From Bacteroidales bacterium (lineage in GTDB: Bacteria > Bacteroidota > Bacteroidia > Bacteroidales > Muribaculaceae): DNA of 6,381 nt. The position numbers and the translations under genes are program-made. The notes under the pieces are model-generated. The model did no database searches. It had not been told where the DNA came from and saw only the letters and a program-made list of their open reading frames with translations. Positions within the stretch are counted from its first letter, which is position 1. Each line of letters starts with the position of its first letter. The stretch covers positions 1-6,381 of the forward strand of contig CAAEIL010000196.1 in assembly GCA_900755985.1 (NCBI GenBank), written 5' to 3'. Below are positions 6,014-6,381 of the stretch, one piece after another.

Positions 6014-6065
6014 GGTCACACGCACATGGCGATGCCCGGCCAAGAAGCATCGCCCGGTAGTGACC
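6014..6065 (-). promoter_or_regulatory. Structured 5' leader of rplM, candidate ribosomal-protein autoregulatory element
   Basis: On the minus strand, GGTCAC (6065-6060) pairs with GTGACC (6019-6014) as a perfect 6-bp outer stem. GGCGATGC (6054-6047) pairs with GCATCGCC (6035-6028) as a perfect 8-bp inner stem. Between them is an asymmetric internal loop (TACCG against ATGTGCGT), and the top is an 11-nt loop, TTCTTGGCCGG. The element sits about 20 nt after the predicted transcription start and 32 nt before the GTG of rplM, with an AU-rich linker. No T-run follows, which argues against a terminator. Ribosomal protein leaders in which L13 represses its own mRNA are known in other phyla, and I recall a candidate L13 leader proposed for Bacteroidia. 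That recollection is not verified here. Confidence 0.7.
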
Positions 6066-6093
6066 ATGTCATGATTTGGACATAATCGGACTG

Positions 6094-6125
6094 CAAAGGT
6101 ACGAATTATTTTCGATAAAACCTAA
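6094..6125 (-). promoter_or_regulatory. Bacteroidota-type promoter of the rplM-rpsI-rpsB-tsf operon
   Basis: On the minus strand, TTAG (6125-6122; consensus TTTG, three of four) is followed by 20 bases and then TACCTTTG (6101-6094), a perfect TAnnTTTG. Transcription should begin near 6086-6089, giving an untranslated leader of about 105 nt that contains the hairpin element. Confidence 0.85.
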
Positions 6126-6129
6126 TGCC

Positions 6130-6158
6130 CCAACATTTTTCGCCGCAAAAAATGTCGG
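6130..6158. repeat. Inverted repeat just upstream of the operon promoter
   Basis: ACATTTTT (6133-6140) and AAAAATGT (6148-6155) form a perfect 8-bp AT-rich stem. Two outer C-G pairs lie beyond one mismatch, and the loop is GC-rich (CGCCGCA). It lies 4 bases upstream of the -33 element. It could terminate the upstream TraB-family transcript, although the T-run is in the stem rather than after it, or serve as an upstream promoter element. Confidence 0.4.
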
Positions 6159-6169
6159 TGCATGTATTA

Positions 6170-6190
6170 CGCGCTGTCGGCCGGAGCGCG
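6170..6190 (-). terminator. Weak GC-rich hairpin after the TraB-family gene
   Basis: CGCGCT (6170-6175) and AGCGCG (6185-6190) form a 6-bp stem with a 9-nt loop, 18 nt after the stop of the TraB-family gene on the minus strand. No T-run follows immediately, so a terminator role is only possible. Confidence 0.3.
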
Positions 6191-6208
6191 GAATGGGAAA
6201 ATGTGAGC

Positions 6209-6381
6209 TCAGCGCCGCGAGTCAACCGCGGTGACACGGGCTCCGCGCCGCCGCAGAAGTTCGAGTAGCCCCGACCAACTTCCGAGATGCGCCGCGCCTA
6301 CGGCAACGAGGACCGGGCGACGCTCCATCTCGGGGACAAGTACTTCGGCCCAGCGGCGGGTGGGCGGGGCGCTACATGGCG
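6209..6381 (-). CDS. TraB/GumN-family protein, C-terminal fragment cut by the window edge
   Basis: Reading leftward from the window end, one frame is open for 57 codons to the TGA at 6211-6209. It includes RRWAEVLVPEM, then RRPVLVAVGAAHLG, then SGLLELLRRRGARVTAVDSRR. The pattern VAVGAAHL..GLL..L...G..V is the conserved C-terminal end of the TraB/GumN (PrgY-like) family, where the GAAHL histidine is a likely active-site residue. Members are thought to be metal-dependent peptidases related to the Tiki family. Bacteroidota members are often secreted or lipidated proteins of about 280-300 residues, but the N-terminus is outside this window. The GC content is high compared with the rest of the window. 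Family assignment rests on this short C-terminal motif only. Confidence 0.75.
   Translation of the reverse strand, partial: PCSAPPTRRWAEVLVPEMERRPVLVAVGAAHLGSWSGLLELLRRRGARVTAVDSRR

Noticed and set aside
5982..6050. An upstream ATG at 6050 as the rplM start
   Set aside because: The codon lies in the inner stem of the leader, the added residues do not resemble L13, and the GTG at 5981 gives the family N-terminus.

Overview
The window looks like a chromosomal segment from a Bacteroidota bacterium, most likely of the order Bacteroidales (a Muribaculaceae- or Prevotella-like gut genome would fit). The evidence is threefold. Two promoters match the Bacteroidota form TTTG-N20-TAnnTTTG. None of the start codons has a Shine-Dalgarno sequence. 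The genes rplM-rpsI-rpsB-tsf sit in one run, with an L13 that begins (V/M)DTLSYKT, as I recall for Bacteroides relatives. The assignment is from memory of these families, not from a search.

Left half (1-2622, plus strand). The window opens inside a polytopic membrane glycosyltransferase of the ArnT/PMT type (GT83-like) that lacks its N-terminus. After it comes a clear promoter (1456-1487) and a small predicted lipoprotein (1536-1964) closed by an intrinsic terminator (1993-2020). A second small predicted lipoprotein follows (2086-2622). I recognise neither lipoprotein as a named family.

Middle (2623-2864). This is a convergent intergenic region. It carries two short dyads and a strong 12-bp-stem terminator on the minus strand, which ends the ribosomal protein operon.

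Right half (2865-6101, minus strand). Transcription runs right to left from a consensus promoter at 6094-6125, through a structured leader (6014-6065), into rplM (L13), rpsI (S9), rpsB (S2) and tsf (EF-Ts). rplM and rpsI are 8 nt apart. The rpsI-rpsB and rpsB-tsf spacers are long (216 and 181 nt), and each holds a GC-rich hairpin without a proper U-tract. The three structured untranslated segments suggest RNA-level control of the operon, but this is inference. The products are two small-subunit proteins, one large-subunit protein and the nucleotide exchange factor for EF-Tu, all acting in translation.

Far right (6209-6381, minus strand). This is the last 57 codons of a TraB/GumN-family protein, upstream of the operon promoter on the same strand.

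I see no rRNA, tRNA, CRISPR array, insertion sequence or phage gene. The window is mostly ordinary core genome. The parts worth a second look are the untranslated RNA structures of the ribosomal operon and the two unassigned lipoproteins.
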